A stretch of DNA of 64,000 bases from Candidatus Pyrohabitans jungbluthii (GTDB taxonomy: Archaea > Hydrothermarchaeota > Hydrothermarchaeia > Hydrothermarchaeales > BMS3B): positions 1-64,000 of the forward strand of contig MTMD02000008.1 in assembly GCA_002010065.2 (NCBI GenBank), in the 5' to 3' direction. Positions 34,550 to 44,040 of the stretch are shown here, piece after piece; within the stretch, counting starts at the first letter, position 1, and every line of letters begins with the position of its first letter. Below the pieces are notes generated by a model. It searched no databases. It was not told the origin of the DNA and saw only the letters and a program-made list of their open reading frames with translations. A program made the position numbers and the translations under genes.

Positions 34550-35661
34550 GCTTTCTCCGAGAACTCTACGTGGTGTTCTGGAAGGAGATGCTGCTATGGA
34601 TAAACAACCCCATGCTGCCAGTTGTAAGAGCGCTGGTATTTCCCATGATGTGGATAGTCATCTTCGGCTCCGCCTTTGGAGGCGAGGTGAACCACATTCC
34701 CCTGGCGGTTGTTCTCAGCGATACAAGCGAGCTTTCCATTGAGTACCTTAACGCCCTGAACATCGGCACCACACTTGACATAAAAAACACAAACCTGGCA
34801 ACGGCCCAGAAGATGCTGAAAAACCGCAAAGTCTATGGGATACTCTATATCCCCGAAGATTTCAGTAAAAAGCTGGCCGCGGGCGAGAAGGTGAGCGTCG
34901 TCTTAAGCCTGGACGAAACCACGCCCCAGATTTCCAGCGCCATTGTAGCGCACGTAACCAGCGCAACGCAATCCTTCTCAAAAAACATCGCCCTGGCTGA
35001 AAACAGGGTGGTGGTTGAGAAAAACACCCTTTTTGGCAGGGGGATAGAATACCTGGACTACTTAGCCCCCGGCGTGGTGATGATGACAATCCTGTTTTCT
35101 GCTCTCTTCTCGGGCGGACTCAACCTCATAATCGACCGCGAATTCGGCACCCTTACAATGCTTATGGTTTCGCCCGTCTCACGAGATGCGATAATTCTGG
35201 GCAAGATATTTGCAGGTGTGCTCCAGAGCATAACCAGTGGCGTGGTTGCGCTCGCTGTAGCCATGCTCATGGGCGTTCACCTGAAAAGCGGTGCCGCTGG
35301 TTTTCTACTGATGGTGCTCCTTATGTTCATTGCTGGCTTCGGTTTCATTGGGATGAGTACCGCCATCGGTACGCGCATATCTGAGCTGGAACAGCTCATG
35401 GTGGTGATGATGGTTTTATTAATGCCTATGTGGTTCTTGTCTGGTGGATTCTACCCCATTGAGTCGATGCCCGATTGGATGCGCCCCCTCGCGATTGTAA
35501 ACCCCATGACCTATGCCACAGACGCGGCGCGATCAATAATGATTCGCGGGATAATCTGGGAGACCCTTGCTCTTGACCTTGTAGTAATCACAACCTTTGC
35601 AGTGGCGATGTTCCTTATCGGCTCCTACTCATTCAAAAAAACTCTTGGAGGTGTAAAATAA
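34546..35661 (+). CDS. ABC-2 type exporter, membrane subunit
   Basis: 371 residues with the six-helix ABC2_membrane layout: one helix near residues 20-40, a large external loop to about 170, then five helices. The segment GGLNLIIDREFGTLTMLMVS is the conserved coupling region of this family and PMWFLSGGFYPIESMPDWMR the typical re-entrant loop before the last helix. It pairs with the adjacent ATPase. The substrate is not evident; drugs, lipids and glycans are all known for this class. Confidence 0.92.
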   Translation: MSFLRELYVVFWKEMLLWINNPMLPVVRALVFPMMWIVIFGSAFGGEVNHIPLAVVLSDTSELSIEYLNALNIGTTLDIKNTNLATAQKMLKNRKVYGILYIPEDFSKKLAAGEKVSVVLSLDETTPQISSAIVAHVTSATQSFSKNIALAENRVVVEKNTLFGRGIEYLDYLAPGVVMMTILFSALFSGGLNLIIDREFGTLTMLMVSPVSRDAIILGKIFAGVLQSITSGVVALAVAMLMGVHLKSGAAGFLLMVLLMFIAGFGFIGMSTAIGTRISELEQLMVVMMVLLMPMWFLSGGFYPIESMPDWMRPLAIVNPMTYATDAARSIMIRGIIWETLALDLVVITTFAVAMFLIGSYSFKKTLGGVK

Positions 35662-35662
35662 A

Positions 35663-37219
35663 ATGAGGAGGGTATTAATAGTAGTTCTGGCTTTTACAGC
35701 CCTTTTAAATGTCGCGGCAGCGCAGATTGGCGGTGGACAATCGTTGATTATAACCGACCTGAAAATCACTCCAGCGGAGGTTCACCCCGGTGATAACTTC
35801 ACCCTCTCCTTTAAGGTTGTAAACGCCTGGGGGTGGGATAGATTTATTGAGGACGCGTACGTGCACCTGGAGGGGGGCTATCCCTTCCTTAAAATAAGCC
35901 CAACTCAGCCCCAGAGGCTCCGCGGCTTGGGGTATGACATAGACTGGTGGGTCAGCAGGGGCGCAGAGGTTAGCTACAACCTCAGCGTCGACCCAACTGC
36001 AGTGGCGGGTGTATATACCCTAAATGCGGTGTTCAGCTACACCCGTTACAGCGATGCAGTGGGCACAAAGGGCGGAGATGAGAGGTTCACAGAAGTTCAT
36101 CCCATAGCTATAAAGGTGGTGGGCAAACCAGAGGTGGAGGTGTATGTTAAGAGTTCTCAGCCAGAGAAGCCTCAACCGGGCGATACTATAACTCTCTCGC
36201 TCAAGGTGGCCAACCTGGGCAGCGATTATGCGAGGAATGTGTTGCTCTACGTAGGTGAACTTCCCGATATAGCTCCGGAGTGGAACAGCAGGGTCGTGTA
36301 TGTGGGCGACGTAGCACCGGAGGGCTCTGTCAATGCCCTGATTACTCTTGAGACTTCCTCCGAGCTTCTCCCGGGTGAGTATCTCCTGCCTATTGGTATT
36401 CTTTACCAGGATGGAAACGATAGGTGGGTGGAAAAAAATTCCAGCATAAAACTCACCATTCGCGGTGTGGAGGAGCTGGAGGTTTATGTGGAGTCGTCGA
36501 AGCCTGCAAAACCTACCCCGGGGGATGATATCACCCTCATCCTCAAGGTTGTTAACTATGGTTCCCTGCCGGTGAAGGAGGCTGTCCTGGAGGTTGGAGA
36601 GGCTCATGGCGTGGAGCCCCTGTGGAGCAGCCGGAGGATTTATTTAGGTGATATACCAGCCAAAGGCTCTACTCAGGCAAGGGTTGAGCTTGAGGCTGAT
36701 GAAAACACCACCACCGGAGACTACACGCTGCCGGTGAAGATATTCTCGCGGGGTGTCCTCACTAATATAAAAAGCATTGGAGTCACCCTCCACAGCGAGG
36801 CGGACTTTGAGATAAAGCCGGTGCAAAACCTGGTAAAGGCAGGTGAATCGGAGCAGATGGTTAGTTTTACAGTGAAGAATACGGGGACAAAAGCTGCGGA
36901 GGATATTAGGCTCACTCTGCGCGCAAACTATCCTTTCACGCCGGTGGGCAACGAGTACTATATAGAGCGCCTTGCTCCAGGAGAAGCCACAGTGGCGGAG
37001 TTCCATGTGGACGTAGATAGCGATGCGGCGAAGCAACGCTACCCCATTGACGTGGTGATAAAGTGGAAGGAAGAGGAAGACGACGAGGAGCAGATTGATG
37101 TTAAGTACTCATACGTGGAAGTGCTGAAGAAGGAGAGGAAGATTGCCTACTATGTTGCTGCACTACTCGGCGTAGTGGCTATTGCCGCCGCTTTGGTCAA
37201 GAAGAGGAAGAAAAAATGA
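35663..37219 (+). CDS. secreted, membrane-anchored CARDB-repeat protein
   Basis: 518 residues. A signal peptide (LIVVLAFTALLNVAAAQ) ends near residue 21. Three to four CARDB/S-layer-like beta-sandwich repeats follow, each starting with a form of VEVYVKSSQPEKPQPGDTIT or ELEVYVESSKPAKPTPGDD. A C-terminal helix (VAALLGVVAIAAALV) and KKRKKK anchor it. Proteins of this kind often accompany ABC-2 exporters in archaea, and here GGAGGTG places it in the same operon. It probably binds substrate outside or links the exporter to the cell surface; both are inference. Confidence 0.83.
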   Translation: MRRVLIVVLAFTALLNVAAAQIGGGQSLIITDLKITPAEVHPGDNFTLSFKVVNAWGWDRFIEDAYVHLEGGYPFLKISPTQPQRLRGLGYDIDWWVSRGAEVSYNLSVDPTAVAGVYTLNAVFSYTRYSDAVGTKGGDERFTEVHPIAIKVVGKPEVEVYVKSSQPEKPQPGDTITLSLKVANLGSDYARNVLLYVGELPDIAPEWNSRVVYVGDVAPEGSVNALITLETSSELLPGEYLLPIGILYQDGNDRWVEKNSSIKLTIRGVEELEVYVESSKPAKPTPGDDITLILKVVNYGSLPVKEAVLEVGEAHGVEPLWSSRRIYLGDIPAKGSTQARVELEADENTTTGDYTLPVKIFSRGVLTNIKSIGVTLHSEADFEIKPVQNLVKAGESEQMVSFTVKNTGTKAAEDIRLTLRANYPFTPVGNEYYIERLAPGEATVAEFHVDVDSDAAKQRYPIDVVIKWKEEEDDEEQIDVKYSYVEVLKKERKIAYYVAALLGVVAIAAALVKKRKKK

Positions 37220-38166
37220 AACCAAGCGTAGACTACATCTCTGGTGAAAGCCTCTATCGCCCTGAAGTTGTAAGGTGGAGGCGTCGCATTGAGGAGCGCT
37301 ACATTCCGCCGGAGGACGCAGCCGTTGCAGTGCTCCTTCCATGCTCTGCCACAAAACCCTACTCGGCCTCGCCATCGCATCGCCGTTTCATCGCCGCTAT
37401 TAAGCGCGGAGCTAAAGGCAAGCGCAGCCTTGTGCATGAAGCAATAATGACCTCTCCTCTCGCCTTAGTGCCAAGAGAGCTGGAGAACCTCTATCCCGCG
37501 TGCTGCTACGACACCACCGTGACGGGGCACTGGAGCGAAGAGGAGAAGGAAGTCCTAGCTAAGGCGATACGAAGCTATGCGGCGAAGTTTAAGGGGGAGC
37601 TTCTGTGCTACGCGGGCGAAGCCTACGCAGAGGTGTGCGAGTCTCTTGGCATAGACGTCATAGCCAAAGATAACCTTCTCAGCGAGGACTCCCTTAAAGC
37701 CCTAGAGGAGCGCATCCGGGAGGCGCTTATGGACAAGCAAGGCACGGGGTATAACCCGCTTGAACCGCTAAGGAAGGTCGCAGATGTCCAGTTTGGCTTG
37801 GGCGCGGGCAAGGCACTCATCTGCGAAGGAGCAAGAGTAAGGAGGGGCAGGATATTCTACAAAGGCGAGCAGGTAGCGGCGATAAGTGAGAGGCACGGTT
37901 ACCTTGCACTCACACTGCGCGGTGGGGAGCTTCTCAGGGACTTCTCGGGCTACGTGGTGGAGCTCAGCTTCTTCCCAAAGAGCAATAACATTTTCACGCC
38001 AGGGATTGAGCATGCTGGCGAGGATATTAGACCTGGGGATGAGGTTATCGTAGTGTACGGCGATGAGGTGGTGGGCGTGGGCAAAGCGCTGCTCAACGGC
38101 AGTGAGCTTGCCAAGGCTGAGCGAGGCTTGGGCGTGGTGCTGAGGCACAGAAGGAAAGCTGCTTAA
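37216..38166 (+). CDS. archaeosine synthase-like (ArcS core plus PUA)
   Basis: 316 residues. [19 protein letters not shown] at about residue 40 matches the core motif of archaeosine synthase ArcS. A middle domain extends to about 215, and a C-terminal PUA domain runs from about 230 ([20 protein letters not shown]) to the end. ArcS acts on preQ0 at position 15 of archaeal tRNA. Most euryarchaeal ArcS proteins also carry an N-terminal TGT-like domain; here it is absent and the ATG overlaps the preceding stop by four bases, so this is a naturally short form. Function is inferred from the core motif. Confidence 0.8.
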   Translation: MKPSVDYISGESLYRPEVVRWRRRIEERYIPPEDAAVAVLLPCSATKPYSASPSHRRFIAAIKRGAKGKRSLVHEAIMTSPLALVPRELENLYPACCYDTTVTGHWSEEEKEVLAKAIRSYAAKFKGELLCYAGEAYAEVCESLGIDVIAKDNLLSEDSLKALEERIREALMDKQGTGYNPLEPLRKVADVQFGLGAGKALICEGARVRRGRIFYKGEQVAAISERHGYLALTLRGGELLRDFSGYVVELSFFPKSNNIFTPGIEHAGEDIRPGDEVIVVYGDEVVGVGKALLNGSELAKAERGLGVVLRHRRKAA

Positions 38167-38236
38167 TTTCGCTTTCGGAAAACTTTACGATGTGAATCTT
38201 CAGCTTGCGATTGGTTCATTTTTATGGAGGTATACT

Positions 38237-38692
38237 ATGGCAAGGATGCACACCAGGCGAAGAGGTAAATCTGGTTCCACTCGCCCTTATCGCACTTCAC
38301 CCCCCGAGTGGATAGAGCTGAGCAAGGAGGAAGTGGAGGATATAATAGTCAAGCTCGCCAAGCGTGGCGAGTCGCCCAGCAAGATAGGAATAATCCTCCG
38401 CGACCAGTATGGCGTGCCTCTCAGCAGGTACGTCACCGGTAAGAAGCTGACAAAGACCCTTGAGGAGAAGGGCATAAAGTATCCCATACCCGAGGATTTG
38501 ATGAATCTCATAAGGAGAGCGGTGACCATAGACAAGCACCGCAAAGAGCACAAAAAGGACATGGTGGCAAAGCGCGCCCAGCAGCTTGTTGAGGCGAAGA
38601 TACGCAGGCTGGTGAAATACTACAAGCGCGAGGGCAAACTTCCGGCTGACTGGAAGTATAGTATTGAAACCGCAAAACTCCTGGTGAGGTAA
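38237..38692 (+). CDS. rps15: 30S ribosomal protein uS15
   Basis: 151 residues, the normal archaeal/eukaryal length with the N-terminal extension [19 protein letters not shown]. The core [11 protein letters not shown] at the C-terminus and [20 protein letters not shown] in the middle are highly conserved. It binds 16S rRNA in the central domain. ATG 38237 is chosen because TGGAGGT precedes it and the family begins exactly there; an earlier in-frame ATG at 38192 adds residues foreign to the family. It opens a run with recJ-like, pcc1 and serS. Confidence 0.97.
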   Translation: MARMHTRRRGKSGSTRPYRTSPPEWIELSKEEVEDIIVKLAKRGESPSKIGIILRDQYGVPLSRYVTGKKLTKTLEEKGIKYPIPEDLMNLIRRAVTIDKHRKEHKKDMVAKRAQQLVEAKIRRLVKYYKREGKLPADWKYSIETAKLLVR

Positions 38693-38724
38693 AAAACCCT
38701 CACCTTTTTATTTCGGGGAGCAGG

Positions 38725-40209
38725 ATGGAGGCTGTGCCGAAGAAGCTTGAGCATGATTTAGAAGAGGCGGCGGATTTTCTTCGAGATTATCTTGAGAGGG
38801 GGGGCGTTCCAAAGGTTGTCACCCATCATGATGCAGATGGGCTAAGCGCCGGGGCGATTGTTCACAGCGCCATTACCAAGGAGGGCTACCCCTGCCACAC
38901 ACGCTGTGTCAAGCAGCTTGAAGATAGGATTATTGCAGAACTAGCCGCAGAAAAGCCCGAGATGGTGATTTTCACGGACTTTGGCTCGGGACAGGTGGAT
39001 CTGATCCAGAAACATCTTAAAGATACCAAGGTGATTATCCTTGACCATCACCAGCCCAAGGAGGTTAAGGCTGAGATAGAGCACAACATCAACGCTCATA
39101 AATATGGCATCGACGGGGCGCGCGAAGTCAGTGGCTCGGGTATGGCGTACTTCTTTGCTCGCGCATTCTGCGATGGCTGTGAAGAGTTACCTGAAACCCA
39201 GTTCCGGGTGACGGAGCTTGCAGCACTTGCAATCGTGGGAGCGGTAGGCGACCTGCAGGATAACAGCGGCGCCTTCCACGGTCTGAACAGGCTGATAATT
39301 AAAGAAGGTGAAGCCGCTGGTGTGCTTCGCGTTGAGAAGGACCTCCGCCTCTTCGGCAGGCAGACGAGGCCGCTCTACAAGGCTATAGAATACACCACAG
39401 AGCCATTTATCCCCGGCTTAAGTGGAAGTGAGAGCGCGAGTTTGCAGTTTCTGAGTGAGCTCGACATACCTGTGAAGCGAGATGATCGCTTTGTAATGCT
39501 GGCTGATTTAACCCAGGAGGAGAGGCAGCGTCTGACAACGGCGCTGATATTGAAAATGATAGAGCACCGCGTACCACCGCGGATAGCTGAGAGCATTGTG
39601 GGCGAGGTTGTGACGCTGCTCAAAGAGGAGAAGCGCACACCCCTGCGCGATGCCAAGGAGTTTGCAACCCTGTTAAACGCCTGCGGGAAACACGAGCATT
39701 ATGGTATAGGCTTAGCGGTATGCTTGGGAGAAAGAGGCGAGCTATACCGCCGCTCCCTGGGCATGCTTCGGGAGCACCGTGAGTATTTGAGCACCTGCTA
39801 CAACTGGATAACCCAGAATCTGGACAAAATCAGAGACGAGGGCGCGGTGTATGCACTTCACGCGGGTGAGGAGATAGACGAGAACGTCATAGGCACCGTC
39901 GCCGGGATGGTGCTCAACTCCCGCATACTCAACCCCATAAAGCCCATAATCGCCTTTGCCGACGCCGAGGACGGCGAGGTCAAGGTCTCAGCGCGGGGAA
40001 ACCGCGAGCTTGTGGATAGTGGTCTCAATCTGGGCAAAGCGATGCTCTACGCCAGTGAGCTTGTCGCGGGAGAAGGCGGTGGCCATGACATCGCCGCTGG
40101 GGCAAAGATACCTAAAGGCAAGGAGGAAGAATTTTTAAAGCACGTGGAAGAAAAGATAAGGGAGCAGCTTGCCGTCCCGTCTCGCGAAGCGATAGGGGGA
40201 CGAAAGTAG
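38725..40209 (+). CDS. archaeal RecJ-like DHH/DHHA1 nuclease
   Basis: 494 residues. Motif I VVTHHDADGLSAG and the name-giving motif III VIILDHHQPKE supply the metal-binding residues of the DHH superfamily. Motif II (MVIFTDFGSGQ) and a distal DHHA1 glycine-rich GGHDIAAGAKIP are also present. Archaeal homologues (GAN/RecJ) bind GINS in the replisome or act as single-strand exonucleases. Which role applies cannot be told. The gene lies between rps15 and pcc1, the common euryarchaeal order, with one base separating it from pcc1. Confidence 0.9.
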   Translation: MEAVPKKLEHDLEEAADFLRDYLERGGVPKVVTHHDADGLSAGAIVHSAITKEGYPCHTRCVKQLEDRIIAELAAEKPEMVIFTDFGSGQVDLIQKHLKDTKVIILDHHQPKEVKAEIEHNINAHKYGIDGAREVSGSGMAYFFARAFCDGCEELPETQFRVTELAALAIVGAVGDLQDNSGAFHGLNRLIIKEGEAAGVLRVEKDLRLFGRQTRPLYKAIEYTTEPFIPGLSGSESASLQFLSELDIPVKRDDRFVMLADLTQEERQRLTTALILKMIEHRVPPRIAESIVGEVVTLLKEEKRTPLRDAKEFATLLNACGKHEHYGIGLAVCLGERGELYRRSLGMLREHREYLSTCYNWITQNLDKIRDEGAVYALHAGEEIDENVIGTVAGMVLNSRILNPIKPIIAFADAEDGEVKVSARGNRELVDSGLNLGKAMLYASELVAGEGGGHDIAAGAKIPKGKEEEFLKHVEEKIREQLAVPSREAIGGRK

Positions 40210-40446
40210 ATGCACGCCCGAGCAGAGCTTGTGTTTCACTACGCCAGTGAGGAAGAGGCTTCACAAATAGCTTACCTCCTGGAGCTTGACAACCGCGTTG
40301 CCCCTAGAGGACTGAAGGTTAAAACTGAGCAGAAAGGTAAAGCGGTGGTAACCAATACGGAGCACACCAACGTAGGAACGCTCTTCGCAACCATAGATGA
40401 CCTGCTCTTCTGCGAGAAGCTTATAAGCGAGATACTGAGGCTGTAG
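40210..40446 (+). CDS. pcc1: KEOPS complex subunit Pcc1
   Basis: 78 residues, the typical size. The sequence (ASQIAYLLELDNRVAP near the N-terminus and VGTLFATIDDLLFCEKLISE at the C-terminus) fits the Pcc1 dimerisation subunit of KEOPS, which makes t6A at position 37 of tRNA. It starts immediately after the recJ-like stop and ends two bases before serS, so all three are co-transcribed. Confidence 0.88.
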   Translation: MHARAELVFHYASEEEASQIAYLLELDNRVAPRGLKVKTEQKGKAVVTNTEHTNVGTLFATIDDLLFCEKLISEILRL

Positions 40447-40448
40447 TC

Positions 40449-41729
40449 ATGCTTGACATAAACCTTTTCAGGGAAAATCCGGAGGTAGTGAGGAAGGATT
40501 TAAGAAAACGCGGCGCCCACGACAAGCTGAAGCTGGTGGACGAGATTATAGCTCTCGATAAAGAGTGGCGCTCCTCGCTTACTCGCCTGAATGAGCTGCG
40601 CAGGCAGCGCAATGTGCTGAGCAGAGAGATTTCTCAACTTAAAGCTAAGGGTGAGGACATCTCAGCGAAGGTGGCTGAGATTAAACGCCTGCCTGAGGAG
40701 ATTAAAGAGCTTGAGGCACGCGTAGATGAGCTCGAGGCAAGGCTGCGCAGCCTGCTGATGCGCATGCCCAACCTGCTTCACGAGTCTGTGCCCGTAGGCG
40801 AGAGCGAGGAAGACAACGTGGTAGTGCGCACCTGGGGAGAGCCTCGCGAGTTCGACTTCCCGCCTAGAGACCACATTGACCTCGCGCTGCTCAACGACCT
40901 CTTCGACATAGAGCGCGCCGCCAAAGTTGCAGGCTCGAGATTCTACTACCTGAAGAACCAGCTGGTGAAGCTGAACTATGCGCTCATAAACTTTGCGCTG
41001 GATTTCCTTGCAGAGAAGGGCTTTACCCTACTCCAGCCGCCCTACATGCTGCGCCGCGCTGCTGAGGAGGCGGCTACCGACTTAGCTGATTTCGAGGATG
41101 TGATTTACAAGGTGGAGGGCGAGGATTTATATTTAATACCCACCTCTGAGCACGCGATTCTCGCTATGCACATGGACGAAATCCTCGACGGCAAAGCCTT
41201 GCCCCTGCGCTATGCCGGCATAAGCCCGTGCTTCAGGAAGGAAGCAGGTGCGCATGGCAGGGATACCAAAGGCATCTTCCGCGTGCATCAGTTTGAGAAG
41301 GTGGAGCAGTTTGTGTTCTCTCGCCCCGAGGAAAGCTGGGATGAGCATGAGCGTCTGCTCGCCAACGCCGAGGAAGTGTACCAGAAGCTGGGAATACCCT
41401 ACCGCGTGGTGAACATATGCACCGGCGACATTGGTACGGTAGCAGCCAAGAAGTACGACATCGAGGCTTGGCTTCCGGGACAGGGTAAGTACCGCGAGGT
41501 GGTGTCCTGCAGCAACTGCACAGATTACCAGGCGAGGCGTGCGAGAATACGCTTCCGTGACTCCCCAAGCGAGCCAACGCAGTATGTTCACACCCTCAAC
41601 AGCACCCTAATTGCTACTGAGCGCACCCTTGTGGCGATCCTTGAGAACTACCAGCGAGAGGATGGGAGTATAGAGGTGCCCAAGGTACTGGTACCCTACA
41701 CCGGCTTTGAAGAGATTAGGGTGGAGTAG
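40449..41729 (+). CDS. serS: seryl-tRNA synthetase (common type)
   Basis: 426 residues. The N-terminal coiled coil (about 25-110) binds the long variable arm of tRNA-Ser. Class II motif 2 is FRKEAGAHGRDTKGIFRVHQ and motif 3 is TERTLVAILENYQ; the serine pocket TSEHAILAMH is intact. This is the bacterial/eukaryal-like form, not the zinc-dependent methanogen type. That narrows the lineage because some methanogens use only the rare type. The gene converges on azlD, with a 56-base gap. Confidence 0.96.
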   Translation: MLDINLFRENPEVVRKDLRKRGAHDKLKLVDEIIALDKEWRSSLTRLNELRRQRNVLSREISQLKAKGEDISAKVAEIKRLPEEIKELEARVDELEARLRSLLMRMPNLLHESVPVGESEEDNVVVRTWGEPREFDFPPRDHIDLALLNDLFDIERAAKVAGSRFYYLKNQLVKLNYALINFALDFLAEKGFTLLQPPYMLRRAAEEAATDLADFEDVIYKVEGEDLYLIPTSEHAILAMHMDEILDGKALPLRYAGISPCFRKEAGAHGRDTKGIFRVHQFEKVEQFVFSRPEESWDEHERLLANAEEVYQKLGIPYRVVNICTGDIGTVAAKKYDIEAWLPGQGKYREVVSCSNCTDYQARRARIRFRDSPSEPTQYVHTLNSTLIATERTLVAILENYQREDGSIEVPKVLVPYTGFEEIRVE

Positions 41730-41785
41730 AATAGTTGTGTCGCCAGTGCTGATGCTGAAGTCTTTTGCCTGAATGCCGGAGCTTA

Positions 41786-42115
41786 TTATACCCACCAGTA
41801 CCGAAGTACAGCCACAAATAAAATGCCTAAAATCACAGTCCAGAACAGGCTTTTTGTACGCCAAGCAACCAGCAGGGTGGGCAGGGAGGCGACCAGAAAT
41901 TCATTGCTCAAAGAAAGCTCCAGCTTCCCATCTGGCATTAACAACGCTGGAAAGAGCAGTGCTGATAGAACTGCAACTGGAACATACCTCAGCCAAGCAA
42001 TCACTGCCTTGGGCAGTGAAAATTTTGCCAGCACCAGTAAGGGTAATGCCCTAGGGATATAGGTTACCAGGGCCATAAGTAATATTGTCAGTGCTATTCT
42101 TTGCTCGATTTCCAT
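41786..42115 (-). CDS. azlD: AzlD-type amino acid exporter small subunit
   Basis: 109 residues with about four hydrophobic helices. The pattern ALVTYIPRALPLLVLAKF is the AzlD family start, followed by YVPVAVLSALLFP. It forms a two-component exporter of branched-chain amino acids with AzlC, whose stop it overlaps by 22 bases. Substrate preference is inferred from the family. Confidence 0.88.
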   Translation of the reverse strand: MEIEQRIALTILLMALVTYIPRALPLLVLAKFSLPKAVIAWLRYVPVAVLSALLFPALLMPDGKLELSLSNEFLVASLPTLLVAWRTKSLFWTVILGILFVAVLRYWWV

Positions 42116-42810
42116 CTTTCCAGCATCACCCCCGATGTGGCTGCTATTACTGTGGCTCCTATTGTACTCCAGTGCCCAAAGCCAACAAGGTGCATAATAA
42201 CTGCCGCACCCCCTGCGAAAAGGCCCACCACCAGAAAGGTCTTGTTCTGCATCTGCATGAGTACCAATGCAATAAACATAGCAGGGAGGGCGAAGTCCAG
42301 TCCAAAGGTTTGTACATCTGTTATCAATTGCCCGGCTAAAGCCCCAAGAAAGCTCCCCGTTACCCAGCCTAAGTGGGCAGTACCATTTAGAGCAAAGGAT
42401 TCCATAAGTGGTGGCACAGCCTTTCTGAACTTGGTGCTATGTAAGGCGAAGGTTTCGTCTGTAATCTCATATCCAAACCAGGCCAGCTTCTTTTTAGACA
42501 CCCCTTTAAGATAGGGCACCAATGCGGCGCTCATGAGCAGGTGGCGCAGATTAACTATAAAGGTGGTGAGCACAATCGCAAGCATCCCTGCTCCTGCTCC
42601 AATCATCCCCACTGCTATAAGCTGAGCAGAACCAGCGAATACAAAAATCGACATGGCAGTTGCTTCAATTAAGCTCAGACCCACCTGCGATGCCAGTACG
42701 CCAAAGGCAAATCCTATGGGGAGGTAACCCAAGACGATGGGCGTGGCATCTTTAATGCCCCGTAGCACCGCAGCCTTGGGATCTGTGTTAGACAAAGACT
42801 GGAGATGCAT
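42094..42810 (-). CDS. azlC: AzlC-type amino acid exporter large subunit
   Basis: About 238 residues with seven or eight helices. The family stretch GYLPIGFAFGVLASQVGLS and FVFAGSAQLIAVGMIGAGAG are clear, as is NLRHLLMSAALVPYLKG. ATG 42810 is chosen after AGAAGGT; a TTG at 42840 is in frame. It is partnered by azlD. It is on the same strand as the NifS-like gene whose stop is 75 bases upstream of it, but a functional link is not evident. Confidence 0.88.
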   Translation of the reverse strand: MHLQSLSNTDPKAAVLRGIKDATPIVLGYLPIGFAFGVLASQVGLSLIEATAMSIFVFAGSAQLIAVGMIGAGAGMLAIVLTTFIVNLRHLLMSAALVPYLKGVSKKKLAWFGYEITDETFALHSTKFRKAVPPLMESFALNGTAHLGWVTGSFLGALAGQLITDVQTFGLDFALPAMFIALVLMQMQNKTFLVVGLFAGGAAVIMHLVGFGHWSTIGATVIAATSGVMLERWKSSKE

Positions 42811-42884
42811 GGAGTTTACCTTCTGCGCTGCAATATACAAAAAATTTTCTGGCTTTATTTTTGTTCTTTTTTAAAACAGAACAG

Positions 42885-44039
42885 CTACCCATCCCACAGC
42901 GGCGAAATTTTCCGAAGCTTGGCAACAACGCCAGGGAACTTGCTGAGCACATACTCTATATCGCGCTTCGTGGTCTCTCTCCCCAAAGTGAATATCGCGC
43001 TGCACTGGGCGCGCTGCGATGGGTAGCCCATCGCGAGCAGAATCGGCGAAGCGCGGAGTACCTGAGAGATGCACGCGGTGCCATTGCCCATGTATATACC
43101 CTCAAAGCTCAGCGCCATCATTAACGCTTCGCCGTCTACGCTCTCTACGATAAAGCTTGCATGGTTGGGCAGCCTCTTCTCCGGGTGCCCCGTCAGCTCC
43201 ACCTTCTCAACTTCAAGCACGCCCTCTATCAGCTTGTCCCTCAACCAGCGAACCTTCTCCACCTTGTCGAGATGCCTTAGTGCAAGCTCTGCTGCCTTGC
43301 CGAAGCCAACTATGCCGGCGACATTCTCAGTGCCACCCCTGCGCCCCTCCTCCTGAATGCCGGAGTAGATAAGCGGGACTATGCGCAGCCCCTCACGAAG
43401 GTAGAGTGCTCCCACACCCTTGGGACCATACATGGTGTGGGCAGAGATCGAAAGAGCGTCCACGCCCAGCTCCTTAACATCTACAGGTATGTTCCCCGCC
43501 GCTGCCACGGCGTCGGTATGAACAAGAGCACCCTTCTCGTGGGCTATCTCGGCGATTTCCTTCACCGCCTGCAGCGTTCCAACTTCGTAATTGGCGAGCA
43601 TCACAGAAACAAGTGTGGTTCTATCGGTGATAGCACTTTCAAGCTTCTCAACACTCACCTCTCCATAGGAGTTGACTGGGAGAAAGGTTACCACGTAGCC
43701 CTCCTTCTGCAGGGAACGGAAAGCATTAAGCGTGGAGTGGTGCTCTATCTCAGAGGTTATAACGTGCATACCCTTATTCTGGTTCGCCTTTGCTAAGCCT
43801 CTAATTGCCAAGTTATTCGCCTCTGCCCCCGAAGAGGTAAATATGATCTCGTTGGGCGAGGCGTTTATCAGCCTTGCCACGCTCTCGCGAGCGCGCTCTA
43901 TCGCCTCCTTGGCTTCAGCTCCAAGGTCATACATCCTTGAAGGATTCCCAAAGCTATTCTCAAGGAAGGGCAGCATAGCTGCGAGTACTTCCCTGTCAAG
44001 AGGCGTTGTCGCCATATGGTCAAGATATACGCGAAACAT
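42885..44039 (-). CDS. NifS/IscS-family protein lacking the PLP lysine
   Basis: 384 residues, full length for class I cysteine desulfurases. GAEANNLAIRGLA, SEIEHHSTLNAF and VHTDAVAAAGNIPVDV are typical. At the PLP site, where the family has SAHKxxGPKG, this protein has SAHTMYGPKG: the Schiff-base lysine is Thr, checked in the nucleotide sequence at about 43430. The catalytic-loop cysteine remains in GNGTACISQVL. Without the lysine normal desulfurase chemistry is unlikely. Archaeoglobus IscS is known to lack the same lysine and was proposed to provide a cysteine ligand during cluster assembly. It starts one base after the TusA-like gene stops. Confidence 0.9.
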   Translation of the reverse strand: MFRVYLDHMATTPLDREVLAAMLPFLENSFGNPSRMYDLGAEAKEAIERARESVARLINASPNEIIFTSSGAEANNLAIRGLAKANQNKGMHVITSEIEHHSTLNAFRSLQKEGYVVTFLPVNSYGEVSVEKLESAITDRTTLVSVMLANYEVGTLQAVKEIAEIAHEKGALVHTDAVAAAGNIPVDVKELGVDALSISAHTMYGPKGVGALYLREGLRIVPLIYSGIQEEGRRGGTENVAGIVGFGKAAELALRHLDKVEKVRWLRDKLIEGVLEVEKVELTGHPEKRLPNHASFIVESVDGEALMMALSFEGIYMGNGTACISQVLRASPILLAMGYPSQRAQCSAIFTLGRETTKRDIEYVLSKFPGVVAKLRKISPLWDG

Positions 44040-44040
44040 C

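Noticed and set aside
42885-44039. Functional cysteine desulfurase
   Set aside because: The fold and length fit, but the PLP lysine is Thr, so an active-enzyme label would mislead.
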